From Larus michahellis (lineage: Eukaryota; Chordata; Aves; Charadriiformes; Laridae), in the NCBI RefSeq assembly GCF_964199755.1, contig NC_133900.1, positions 15,949,201 to 16,013,200 of the forward strand: a stretch of DNA of 64,000 nt, read 5' to 3'. Under the pieces are notes generated by a model that did no database searches, had not been told where the DNA came from, and saw nothing but the letters and a program-made list of their open reading frames with translations. The translations under genes were made by a program, and so were the position numbers. Below, piece after piece: positions 47,072-60,100 of this stretch (position 1 is the stretch's first letter; the number at the start of each line of letters is the position of its first letter).

Positions 47072-50034
47072 GAGTTAGTCACTTCACTCATGAGCACTAA
47101 AAGATCTTATTTTCAGAACTGGTAAAGTGGCCTAGGGCTGTAATATAAGTGAATAAAAAAAAAATTAGATGACAATAGCCAATTTAGAGCTTATAGAATT
47201 TCCATTAGCAATACTGGGCTACTCTCTGGGGAACTATTGTGAGCTATTGTTGTTTGTCAAAGGTACATGCAGAAAGTAGTGGGAGTCACCCTCATTTTTA
47301 AAGGTGTTTTCAGTGACCTTTGTAAAAGAAGCCATGGAAGGACAGTGTGTGTGTGTCTCTGAACTACCATCATTTCATATTACCTTACAGAGAATCGGAA
47401 CGGTCATGTTTTTGTTTAATGGCCACTGTCTGTCTAGCTCAGAAAACAGCACAAGATTCCATGAGGGCCTCCCTACATTGCCTGACAAAGGTATTTGTCT
47501 AGTCAGGAGCTTGCATGACAGCAGATATATCGGTGACTGTCTTAACCCTAAGCTGTGCTACCTGCAGAGTAAAAGCTGTCGACTAAAGAGAACTGGAAGT
47601 GAAAGTCACTCTTGTAAACTAAGTGATGCAATGACAGCCATCTCTGTTGATATTTACACATTAAAGGCATACCCTGCAGCGTGCATTGTTTTTCACTCCT
47701 GTTTTAGTCTGCTACACCACCATGCATCTCATAAAGTTAGTTTCACTGTGCAAAGGGCCATGGGATGGTAAGAAATCAGAATCCCTCCAAAATAAATTGC
47801 TGTCTAGGGTGCAGAACAACAAAATTTTGGGCAATCTCTTTCCACCTCGCTCCCTTTTTTGTTCACGTTTTGGAGTCATGTGGCAGGGTAGAGCAGTAGC
47901 ACTATGGATTACATACTGACTGCTGGTCAGAGAAACATTTTTAAGGCAGTAAATTCACAAACATTTTAAATAGGAATAATTCAGCGAGAAGAAGTGCTTG
48001 GAACAGTTGTCTGAGGGAAGGTGGGGGTTGCTTTTTCAAGTGACAAAGCTGAGTAATACCCTTGCAGCACAGTGTAGCAGCTCATGTGGACACTATCTTC
48101 AGAGTTGCCTTACTCACTCCTTCGTCTCCTCATCTCATAGAAAGTCTTCTTTTCCAGTGAGGGCACATTTTGGGGGTGGACACTTATTTATTCCTACTAC
48201 TCAAGTAATAACAAAGGATTCATGCCACCTCACTTCTAGTGCTGAAAATTATTGAGATCAGAAAGGAAAATCAGGAAATGAAGTGTGTGCACAGCCTATC
48301 AGAATGGCAATATTCTGGGAGAGACAGGACCTTCATATGCGGTGACACTGGACTGTGCTGGATGACAATGAAACATTTTTACTGCCTTTTGCTGTAATAT
48401 CTCAGTTCCTTTAAAGGTACAATAAAGCATGTTAGCTATCAACTTGAAATAAATACTGACCTGAGTTGTTGTAATTTACTTTTAATTTAATACACTGCAA
48501 TTTCTTTTTCTCTAAATAACATGCTTGTTCTGATCTAATTAAGCCCCTATTGCCTACCTACCTATTACCATAATTATCTTCATTATTGCAATGTCTCCTC
48601 ACAGCATTCAATATGTTTCCCTCCCCGGGGGTTGCATTGTAAAATGGGTGCAGCATATACCTTTCTAACTGACCTTTGAAACGGCATACATCAAATTTAA
48701 TTTGTTTTTAAATCCTGGCCTTGCAGCAACTGACCTTAAAAGTCATGTCAATATTTGTTTGATGTAAGATAATTTTGTCTGTAGACATTTATCCTTGCTG
48801 ATTTAACTACATAAAGAAAAGAGAAACAAAGAAAAGAACTTGAGGCAAAAATCTTTACTGACGTCTACTGAACTGGCGTGTTCAAATATAATATTCCAAA
48901 ATAGGCCACCTTGAATTAAGTGTTGCAAACATTTTTTGTGTGCATGTTTTCTTTTCCCCCTGCTATTATAAAGGAAGCTTACAATCACTAGCGTTAGCCC
49001 TGGAAAATTATTGCCCAAGGAATTTCTGAATTATTATTTTGTTTGGTCAACATTTGTGAAATGTATCAAAAGGGAAAGGAAAAAAAAAAAAGAGAGAAAA
49101 GAAAAAGAATTTGCTGTTAAGTGATTAGAGTCCCGATTCAGGGAGTGCACCCAAGTGTCAACTTCTTTATTAAAATCTATTAATCTTTCCTATGATATTC
49201 AACTTGTATGTTTTCACATTTCTTCCATGACTTCAGCAAAGAACGGACCAGCATTTTATCATGGTAGTTTGTTGGGGCTTTTTTGTTTTGTTTTTTTAAG
49301 GTGAAAGAGATGCAGTAAAACTAATGCTGGAATTTTGGTAATGCATTTAATGAGGTATCCTATGTTAATTATCATATGTTAATTAAGATTGCTGAGGTGA
49401 GGGGATAGTGCAAGACTAATCAGTTACTCATTTTCTAATGAAAGGGGTAAGCAATGGTTATTTGCGATGGAAAAAAATTGTTGGCCGGTAGCAAGTTATT
49501 AGTATTGCATTTCCATTATGAGATTGTAATGTTGCAAATTATCTTGTTTCTCTTCCCTGTGACCCCATCAAAAGGCTGGCATGTGGTGATAAATTTGCTG
49601 CATATGTGACACTGGGAGGCTTTGTGTGTGAAGAAGAGGGAGATGCCTGATAGAAATAAATAGGAGCACCTGTGTGACAGAAATGGAAAAAGTAAAAAAA
49701 AAAAAACACCCAAGGTCAGAGAGTAGATGACTAATGACAAGAATTTCTCTTGCAGTGTTGGAGGCTTGTCAGATGGAAGTGACAGAGGAGAATGAAAAAT
49801 GTGAATGCTTTAATTGGCGACAGGATATGAGACTAATTCACCTAACTTCAGCTGTGTGATGATGAGCTCGTGGGTCTGAGCTTGTTGTCCAGCCTGTCCC
49901 TCTAGAGAGACGGGCACCCGAAGGGGGTCAACCATCTCACTGAGGACAGGATGATGACTTTTTTCAGACAGTTAAAGCTAGGTGCCGTGACACCTGCCCA
50001 GGGTGCCCACCAGCTGTCGGTGCCAAAGAAAATA

Positions 50035-50925
50035 AGGTTCTAGGGTATACCGAAGGAGGTGTTTCCACCAGGGCTAGGGAAGCGTGGTACCAAAAAGGTC
50101 TCACAAGACATTATCTAGAATACTTGGTACAGTTACCTGAGTTCAGCCCTGATCTAAAGTGGGGGCTGCACAACTGCAGCCGTACCACATGAGTTAGGAG
50201 ATGTGTTACACTGGAGGATGCTAAAGCTGAGAGGAAGGAGAAAGAGGGGCTGAAATCCCTGTGGACTTCCTGCAAGTCCACTTATGAGCATGGACCAGTT
50301 AATACCCATTTATCCTTATTCAGTGTAAAGAGTTCAGAAAGCCAGGTGGAAGGAAATTTTGTGAAGGTGATCAGGAAACTAATCAGCCTGTCACATAGGA
50401 GGAAGCTAAAAAGATGTGCTATATTTAGCAAAATAAAAGGTCAAAATGGGGTAGGGGTGGTTTCCATCAGTGTGGCAGGTAAGGGGGGTGAGCAAAAAGC
50501 CCATTCTGGCACAAGAGCAAATGGGTATGAAAGTTTACAGCCTGGGACCACATGGTGTGAGGGAGATAACAACAGTGGGAGAGTGTCAAGGTCCAGGGGC
50601 TGTGGTTGTGTGATGTATGAAGAGAGCTGAGGTTGTTTAATCTGGAGAAAGGAAGGCTGAAAAGATCTAATTGTTGTCTTCAAGAACCTAAAGAGAAATT
50701 ATAGAGAAGACAGAGCCAGACTTTTCTCAAGGGTGCACAGTGAAAGCATGAGAGGCAACAGTCACAAGCTGTAGCAAGGGGAATTATGACTGGTATATGG
50801 AAAAAAAATGTTTGGAGTGCTAGTGGTTAAGCAATGGAAGAGCCGTGCTGGAGCCTCGTACATTGATGACAAGAAACTCTCTTCTAATTTAGAATGGATA
50901 TTATTAAAATAACACAATAAATTAG
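50035..50925 (+). mobile_element. degraded CR1 copies, plus orientation (probably two)
   Basis: Three CR1-like blocks run in the same direction. The first is at about 50,040-50,160, including CATTATCTAGAATACTTGG, a decayed form of the CATCTGGAATACTGTGTCC region. The second is at about 50,370-50,460, a decayed CTGTTTAGCCTGGAGAA region. The third is at about 50,625-50,790, with GAGGTTGTTTAATCTGG. The same CR1 region appears twice, so more than one insertion is likely. Divergence is high and edges are approximate. Confidence 0.65.
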
Positions 50926-50926
50926 A

Positions 50927-51110
50927 TTGGAAGGGACCTCTGGAGGTCACCTAGCAAAGCCCCCTGCTGAAAATTTCCACATCAAATAAGGTTGTCCAGG
51001 ACCTCGTCTAGCTGAATCTTACATGTTGCCAAGGATAGATTGCACAACTGCTCCGGGCAACCTTTTCCCAGGCTTAACAACTCTCCCTGCAAAGATCCTA
51101 AATAGGAGGA
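50927..51110 (-). mobile_element. CR1 LINE 3' fragment, minus orientation
   Basis: Read on the plus strand it begins TTGGAAGGGACCTCTGGAGG, then has GGTTGTCCAGGACC and GGGCAACCTTTTCCCAGGCTT. These are reverse-complemented CR1 3' landmarks, moderately decayed. It sits tail to tail with the plus-oriented CR1 to its left. Confidence 0.88.
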
Positions 51111-54100
51111 TCCTGTTGACTTCAAAGGCAGTTGGATTGTAGCCTAGATGAGGCAGAGTATTTGTTTGCTATCTTTTTTCTGAAATATCTGTGCTAACAA
51201 ATTCAGCATTTCAGCTGTTCCTCGTTTTTCCTCAGTTATTGAGCCGTGTGACATTTTCCTCTTTTGTGTCACTTCTTATCTAGATAGCAATTTTTCTCCT
51301 TTAATTATGGCTTTTCCTTGTTCAGTAAAATTTGGTTGTAGAAATCTTATGCAAATATGAACTGAATGGTTTTCCGGTCTAATTATAGCTCCATTTAGAT
51401 GAGACTAGTATCAGTGGTACTGAGCACTGGCTGGATTAAATACTGAATTTATTCAGCTAATGAAAGCTGAAGGACAGATTGTTTGCTTTATGGCACACAA
51501 CATGGGTGGTTTAGCTGTCGGTTCAAAGGACTAAAAGAGAATTTTTGCATCACCAGTTCACTTCCCTGATATTGCAGGGAGCTCTCTCTTATCATCTCTT
51601 TCACAAACTTAACAAGCTCCTGTCTTATTTGCCCTCACTGTGTTTTTGAAAAGCATTGTGGATAAAGAACAGGATTACATTTTTTATGATAGCATCATGC
51701 AGCAATTCATCACATACTGAACTTCATACTGTAGATGATGTAATACCTGTATTATAAATAGGATATTTGAATGCAGGTAATCGAGTGTCAAATCGTATGC
51801 TTATGGCACTATGAATAACAAGACTTGGAACCATTTCTAGGCATGGGCATCAGTCCCCAATATTCTGATTGATTTAGAAAACCCATTTGGTTATGTTCCA
51901 CTGCTGTTAGTTGGTATTCTGACAATAGTTTCTATTCATTCTCATTTGGAAGATTTCATTTAGAGTACAAAGTTGTAATAACAGTTCTATTGCTTCTCAA
52001 GTACCTGTACATTTAGAGTTATTGAAGTGTCACTGTAAATACTCATGTGCTTACAATGTTCACTAAACTCCTTATTTATATTTATTGTGGAGTAATGAAT
52101 CTGTAGTCCTACTCTGAGCTAGAGCTTATCAACGGGTGATATATTGTGAAATACATTTTCATTTTATAATAAGTGTTCCAAGTGTGCTGGTGGTGTTAAA
52201 AAGGTGAGGAAAAGCATTTTTGATGGAATATAAGGGGGAATTGAAGAATTTGTTTCAATTATTTTATTGTATTTATCTATTATTTAAAACACTGGTGGAA
52301 ACTGCAACACTGATGTACCTAAGTTAAAACTGCAATAGAAGGACGAGAAAAAAGCAGGCGGTTTCTGAAAACAACATCCTGGACTGGCATCTGGTTTCTT
52401 TGCTATTTTTTACTGGGTTATAGTGCTTTTTGACAAGATGGAGCTCTCTCTAACTCATTGTAGATGCGCAGTCTCTGCATTGAGAGCATGTCTGATGGGT
52501 CACTGGAAGTATCATCAAGGTGTTTGAGGGGTTGTTTGTTTTATTATATTTCTTGCTGCTGTCATGTCACTGGACAGTCTGATGCCATCCGCACCTAGGA
52601 TGCGGCTATGTATTTTATATGAAGTTCAATATTTGTCTACAAGGAATAAGGCCTTGAGGTTATGAATTTGCTATTTGCATGATGATGAGTGAAGTTAGAT
52701 AGCAATAACTTTTGGTCACTGCCAGCTTCTCCTGGTCTGACCCACTCTGAGCTTGAAGACCTTCCAGGCATCCTACAAAAGCTAGTTGTGCAACAGATTT
52801 GGGTTGGAAGATGGATGAGATGCCCCTGGCAGTCAGTATGTTTCCAGAGCATTGCCATTTATATCATTACCCAGCTGAAGTAAAATGTTATTTCTATTTG
52901 GTTTTTTTCAAGTGGCTGCTTGGTGGAGTTTATTTGCATAGTGGTATTTTTGTCACTGGTCAGTTCATTTTAAATCTAATTCGTTTCGGAGAGCTCAGAC
53001 CTTTTAAGTGAGCATGCTTTTCCCCCCCTATGTTAAATCCAGCTAAAACAGCCTAGAATGAATTGGAGCACTGGCCTAGAAAGGAGAGGCTTCACAGCCC
53101 ATTACTGATCCCCTGAGCCATCTCATCCCCTTGACTGTCATGCAATGTTTGTTTAATGTAAATTTCCCGTATAAAACAAAACAAAATAAAACCCGAAAAG
53201 CAGAACAGCAGCTCTTTGGCATTAAGATATTAAAATGTGAAGGTAGTGAAAATGAGATTTCCTTTCATAAGTGCATTAGCGACCTTAGGGGAACCCTCAG
53301 CAGGGAAATGCCACAGTGGTGAGAAAAGGCTCAACTCGGAGAAGGAGGTGGATGAGCGTGTTTGGCAGCGTGGGCTGGAGTCGCTGGGGAGTTTTGTTTT
53401 CAGCTTCAAGGGAGAGGAGGCCCTTGTGAGAGCCGTCGAGGGTTTCTAAAATAAGTGCTCTGGGCCAGTCTGTCACTGTGCATGTTACCAAGTATGTCTG
53501 GGCAGGAGTGTGTCAGTCTGTGAGTTACTGAGGATTGCTATGCATAAGTAAGCACATCGTTTTGTGAGTCACTGAGGATTTCTATGCATGAGTGACTGTT
53601 TCTGTGCTTGAATATGAATAAATAACATCCAGAGCCTCCAGTCATTCTAAAAAGGTTTAATCAAGGCTATCAAATAACTGGATTGTCAGAAAACATAGCT
53701 TGCTGAATTTATTCATGAGGTCCTAGGGACTAAAGTAAATTCAGCATCCCAGCAGTTTCTCCCAGGTCTTTTAAAGTTCCTGGGAAGATCAAAGACAGAC
53801 CTGTAATTAAGATCCTTAAAAATGTAAAACCAAAACGGGATCGCTTCTGTGAAAGGTAGAAGTGATGTGTTCAGAGTCCTGTGCGCATATCCCCTATTGT
53901 GGGACGCTCTCAAGCTCAACAAGCATTTCCACGGTCACTGGTGGATCTGTCTAGCTTTGCACGGTCTCGGGTGTTGACTGTAACGTTCATCCATTGGTGG
54001 GTTGAGAACTGGAGGTACTTGGCAATGAGGAGAGTATGTGTAAAATGTGAGTGACAGCCTGCAAATACTTGCTGAAGGTACTGGGAGAATGCAAGGCAGA

Positions 54101-57100
54101 GAATTTCAGAGCTCACGCGCTGAGCATATGTTCACATTACACTTTACCTAGTTGTGTCTTCACACAGGCCTACTGAGCCTGGCACTTTTCAGCAAGACGC
54201 TTGCCCAGTCTGCCTCTGTGCCTCACTGCCACCACTGTCATCCTGGCCTTGCCTTATATCCATCTCGCGTTGGGACCCAAGGGCACCTTTGTGTCACAGC
54301 CTCCCCCACTTGCAGGTCTGTCATTTCATCTTAATTTCTCAGATGCCATCACTCCCACCCCGCCATGGCATGGCACAAATGAAGTTAAATGAGGTGAGTA
54401 GGCCGTTCTGTAGATGAATGTAAAGACATTCCAGGAATTAATACAATACAAAGAATTAAGCCACCTGCAGGCTATCCACAGAGGTCAAGTTAGGAAGAAA
54501 TGAATGGCTGAAAGGTTTATACAGTGGTCTTCAAACACAAGTTACCATGGTATCTGTGGAATCAGCAGAGACGGTGCAACACTTGCAGGCTGTACACAGG
54601 CCTGAGCACTGCAGCCAGCCCGGCTGTCCCCAGCGGGGCGTGCTGGGTCCCCTCTGTCACAGCCCTTTCCCACGGAGGGCTTTCACAATAGGAATCTGAG
54701 CTCTGAAGTCACCCTCTGCTCCCAGGGGAACTTCCGTGCAGGTACTTCTGTGGTACGCATGCAGCAGGCTGAGCTCTGAGTAAATGGACCTCTGCTATGA
54801 ACTTACCAGACCTTTTCTAAAAGGCTGGTTTTTTTCACCATGGGTGTCATGAAGTTGGTGAGCGTGTCAGAGTTTGACCCTGAGAAGCCAAGATACAGGT
54901 TTTGAAGCAGTACTTGCTAGAGAATAGTATGTTTTTCCTTTCGTAATTCGGTAGCCACAAGCGTTAAGTAAATATCTGTGCTGTGAATCTCTTTCTGAAA
55001 GAAAGTTAAAGACATTATAAATTCTTTCCTTTCAGTAACCCCTTCTGATTACATCAGACTTCCTTGGATTCAATTTCAACAGCTGCTCTTCAGCCTGGTG
55101 CTGATCTTATCCAAATGTCTGGGTAGCTGGCAGATGGCATTGTTTGCATCTGAGGTGAAGCTGATGTAAAGTTTTGAGTAATTTTCTTATTGCTGGTATT
55201 TTATCCTTCCTGTGTAGCAATGTACGCTAGAGGCTTACAGGGAGCTCTGTGTGACACAGCCCATCTAAGAACAAAGCTGGAACCGAGGTGCTAAAGTGCT
55301 GAAATAAAAGCAGTTATTGAAAGCTAGTCAGATATTATCTGCAGAGAGTTTGCTGCCCTGTCTCTGTTGTGCATCTACATCTCTTGTGGAGCAGCTAATA
55401 AATAGGGTGCGGGAATACTACAGACATCCTCGGAAAAGAAGGACGCAGAGATAAATGCAGATAAACATGAAATACAATTATCCAGCTTGGAAATGGGTTG
55501 CCACACAATTCTTATTGCTGTTCCTTTGGGGAATTTTACACACACAGATCTTCCACTTTCATCCTCTGATACAAGGTAGCGCTTCCCGTAGCCTAATGCA
55601 CATTAGCAGCCCTCTAAAGCTTTTGTTCATTATTGACTGAAAGATAACATCCTTGCAGCCTACCGAATCACTGACTGACAGCACTGCGAGGTTTTCCCTA
55701 GCTGAGGTTTGCTGGCAGCTGACTGATGAGCAAAACCTCTCGGCCAGCCCTGGGTTATCCCAGGGGTACCCCCGCTGTGAGTGGCAGTGGAGGGGGGTTC
55801 TGCTCGTACAGGGCAGGCACGAGAGGTCTTCTGGCTGGGCAGCAGCTGGAGCTTGTGGTGGCTGTGCCATGTCTGTTGGCTCGCATCCTGGTTTCTGTCC
55901 TGAGCTCATGGGACTTGGCTGGTATCTCGGTTTCTGTTTCTGGCTGTGGGTCCTTGGCGATGCAGCCTTGCTCCAGCCCTTGGCCCTAACAAGTGCGGAA
56001 GATTGATTGCATGGCCTAAGGTTGGCACTTCAGTCCCCTCTCAGTCCATGTAGTTATAGAGTTGTAGTGGTGAATCCCTGGTCACTTGTTGGTCTGCATG
56101 CCTAATCCTTTTTCTGCATTTTCATCTGCTAGCTGTGCTTGCCTTTCCTGTTGCAGCTTTTCATGCCTTTCATGCTGATTTCAGAGCTGATTCCTACAAT
56201 CTGGAGGAAAAGTAAAAATGCAGTTCTTCTTCTGCAAGAAATTCAACTTGCTAAGTATCTTTTATTATTACTTTTTTGCTTTGAATAGTAATTCATTCAA
56301 CAAAACTATGCAAAGTGAAATTGTGGAAGAGAAAGAAAGAAAAGGAAGTCCCCAGAAAATGCTTAGTGTTTGAGTGCTTCTATGAGCTGTGTGAAGAAAA
56401 GGGCAAGATACGCAGTCCCCTGTCATCTCGAGCTGGGGAACATGTAAAGATCTCAGCTGTGGAAAGTCATCACACAGAAAGCAAGCAAGCAGGAGACTTC
56501 TTTTCCCTTTGTTTCTGAATACTTTGGATTAAATCTTTGGCACTAACAGATGGGACTTCCAGCCCTTCCCTTTGCAATAGCTTCATGAAGTCGTATTCCT
56601 GAGTAACATGTCGCTGATGTAGCAGGCGCACCACTCAAAGCAGAGGCAACAGCCTAAAACCATGGTACGTGGCAGCCAGCTGGTACAGCATGTACCATGG
56701 TACAGCACGGCCTCATGTAGCATGTCTGCATTAGCCAAGTCCTGTAACGGAGGCATAAAGTAAGGCAGAAGAAGAAGAAACACAATTTCTTAAAGTGACC
56801 CTAGATAAACCAGGGTATGGTGTAGTCTCTATAGCACCCCTTTCCCTTATCACTTGGGATTCTTTGCCACCTTCCCTTGTCTAGTTTTTATGCCTGTAGA
56901 ATTTGATAATGCAGGGAAAGCTTGTGTGGCTTTAAGTGATAAACCCAGCTGCACTTTCTGGCTCCTTATCTAGCCATCTGCAGGGAATCAGCAGACAGAA
57001 CAGATAAGCTGAGAGAAGATGTGACAAAGGATTACTCGATACAGCTACAAGAAAGGCAGTTACTTTGGGTGGGAGGTGTTTGGGTTCAAGTGCTGGATTG

Positions 57101-60100
57101 AAGCAGAGAAATTTGGGGGTTCCCTTGAACACAGGAGGAATCAAGGTTTTGTATAGGACTTGTCAATAAAAAAGAGTGAAAACTCTGTCATCAATTTTTC
57201 CTCATTTCATGAAATGTGCAGGGAATAGTGAACTTTGAACTACCTAAAAGGGCCTAGATTTACTACTGACTGCAGAACTGTGCTGGATTCGTCTCTCTGG
57301 CTATAAAATAACTGATTTAGCAGAGTAAGGAAAGCTAGTGTACCTTTGTAACACCTGGGCATTAATTAACAAAATATCTGTGCATACGCATAATATGATT
57401 TAGCAGACAACGTTCATTTGATGGAAGGTGGAAGATACGAAATCTTATGTTAAAGCTAATATTTGGTATAAGAATTAAGAGAACTTTGCCTGTGTGAAGT
57501 ATGTTGCAATTTTCATGGGAAATACAATAGAGATGTAAAACAATTGGAGATGATTTTGTTACACTACAGGAAGTAGCCATAATAAGAAAATTTTAGACAG
57601 TATATTTTTTATCACATTCCTCTTGACGTAACATAAAATGTATTTTGTCAGGTCTAGCAATCTAGTTAGAGTATTCAGAGTAGTTGGGTGCTAGACTATG
57701 ATTCACATAGAGAGGTGGTTATTTTTTTTTACACTATGTGAGGAAAAAGTAATCTATTTGATAGAGCTAGTCGGTATATCACAGCTTTCAAATGTAAGCC
57801 ACAATACTGTGTTTTTCTCATACATTAGTTGTATACAATTATTCAGAATATCTAACACATTTTGTCTGTATTGTTTCCCCAACATAATTATTTTTCAGTT
57901 TGAATCTCCATTTCTCTAATGTTAGTTAGCAGCAATGCTGGTTGGGAAAAGTGAGATGAGGACAGCCATGGATAAAATATGAAATAAATATTTACTGTGG
58001 AATTCTTTATTTAAACATAATTTTAAAGTACAATGAAAAATATACTCTATAGCTAGAAAATGTGCATGTTGTAATATATCCATGAAATTACTGAATTGGT
58101 TTTCTTTCCTTTTGCAGTATCTGTCGTGCAAGCTTTTAGTATTTCAATAAATCATAGCTGCTCATGAGAGTAGCCTGACACTGGTGCTAATTGAATGGTA
58201 CTGGATTGTTAGCTTTGATCTGTGATGAGGTTTCCATGGTGATATCACCCGATGAGACTATGGCCACTACAACAATTTCTTTGTGCTGATGTGACTCTGA
58301 ACTGCCTACCTAGCTGAGGATGAAATCCCAGCTCTGCTGAAAATCAATGGGAGTTTGCTGTTGATTTCAGTGAATGTGATATTGTCTCTATCATGACTGG
58401 GTTTGGAGACATGCTCTGGAGTCGTAAAGGTCCCAAATGAAGGCAGTCTGTAGTCAAGATAATACTTTTGTTTTAAACTCTTCACTGTGTTGCTCGAAAC
58501 CAGATGGACTTTGCTGACATTTATACCCATTCCCAGACTGACCGTGTCTACACATTAAATAAGTTATGCAAGCCATTTCCCTCATAACTTAAATACTTAA
58601 TCTGTGCTTATTTGATTTCATTGCATAGGAGCCATTAGAATGGAGTGAGACAACATTGCATAAGGGATGATGAAAATACAGAACGATGGTTCCCCTTCAA
58701 AGAGCTTACAGCTGGATACAGATGAGCTTGTGAGAAAAGAGTGGGAAAGAATGAGGTAAGGAGAATTGGCAGTGATCAAAGCAAAACAGTTGCCTGACTA
58801 CATTGGATTTGATATTTTGCCATTTGAATAATTGGCATTGTTTTTAAGGAGGCTTTTGAAGGAAGACAGTCATTCACTCTTCTGTGTGAAGCAGGTGGAA
58901 GAAAGCGTGGCAGTGCTTTTTGGAAATTGAGTGGGCAGCAGAAACTGGCAGCATGGGTAGAGGGATGACAAGGTGGGTGAGGATGCAGCAGTGAAAAACC
59001 CAAAACAGATTGTGATGCCCATCAAGGTAAAGTTGGTAGCAAGACTGTGGTGTGACAGTTAGTCCCACTTAGTGGAGGAAAATAAAGAAAGGGTGGAAAA
59101 GGGCCAAGATAAGATGATCTTATTTTAGCAGTACTCCGAATTGTCCTAAATATGGCAAGATTGCATTTGCCAGGACAAGACAAAAAGAAGCTCCTGTAAA
59201 TGTATGCGATGGGTGAAGCTCCTGTCAAGACATGAGATGGGTTCCTAGATAGAATTTTTAGGTGCAAGTGTGGTTAAAAGAATCTGTAATTTTCAAGACA
59301 TAATGTGAAAAGAAATTGGCAAGCTTTAGATGTAATCAGGGTAAGAGAATCTTTGGAGGGCTCTGAGTATAAAACAGTTTTCAAACTTTTCTACCTCCTT
59401 ATGTTAGTGAGACAGCCTCATATCAGATAACAAAGTAGAAAAGAAGCATTTCTGTAATATTTCAACTGTTTTCTAAAGTTGAGAATGGGACAAGGGACAG
59501 GGTTGATTGTAGAAGGTCAAAAGATCTCTTAAGGAAGGACATGAGCTGTGATTTTTTTACCATACATTATTTTGGACTGATAAGTAGCTGTTTCTCCTAG
59601 CAAGAAAAATGTCCCAAATAATATTTTCTTCCTTGATTCTTGTGTTAAAGTTGAGCTATGAGTGTGTGGAAAGGTTCAAGAAAGAAATTTAAGGAAAGTG
59701 AGAAAAGATGTATTAAAGATAAAGGTACATATTTTAAGAAATTGCTTTACATTTATTGCAGGAACTTTTTTATTTTAATGAAGAAGGCAAAAAAATCTTA
59801 GTTGTGCCAGTTTTATGTTTAGTTCTTTAACTCGTGTAAATATTGAGAAAATCCAATACACTTGAGAAGACATCAATGTTTTTCTTACTAGACTGGAGAG
59901 AAACTGTTCTAATGGAGCAGTGATGACCTCTTGTGGTTATCTAGTAAAGCTTCAGGTTTGTCCCATGTATAAAGGAGTTCGAATTTTTATTAAATTAGGG
60001 AGAGTCGCAACATTGGCTGTAGCACTACCTATTCTTATTTAAGTCCTTTACTTAAGTGGGGAGTACAAGCTAGCTCTCAGACAGTACAGTTTTGCCTCTT

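Larger units (their letters stand above)
44756..50034. other. intergenic, upstream of ZNF330
   Basis: AT-rich DNA with a possible plus-strand exon at 44855-44961, the (ATTTT)n repeat and CTCF-like motif near 47.0 kb, and two TATGTTAATTA copies at 49361 and 49375. The 155-codon frame at 47304-47771 has no recognisable domain. The 48.4-48.8 kb stretch looks like ordered single-copy sequence. Confidence 0.65.

Noticed and set aside
47304-47771. 155-codon plus-strand open frame as a gene
   Set aside because: No recognisable domain, no CpG promoter, ordinary AT-rich surroundings and no convincing splice sites. A chance frame is likely.
52676-52745. Box C/D snoRNA (ATGATGA ... CTGA)
   Set aside because: The boxes are present at a plausible distance, but no terminal stem or internal boxes could be made out and it is not in a host-gene intron.
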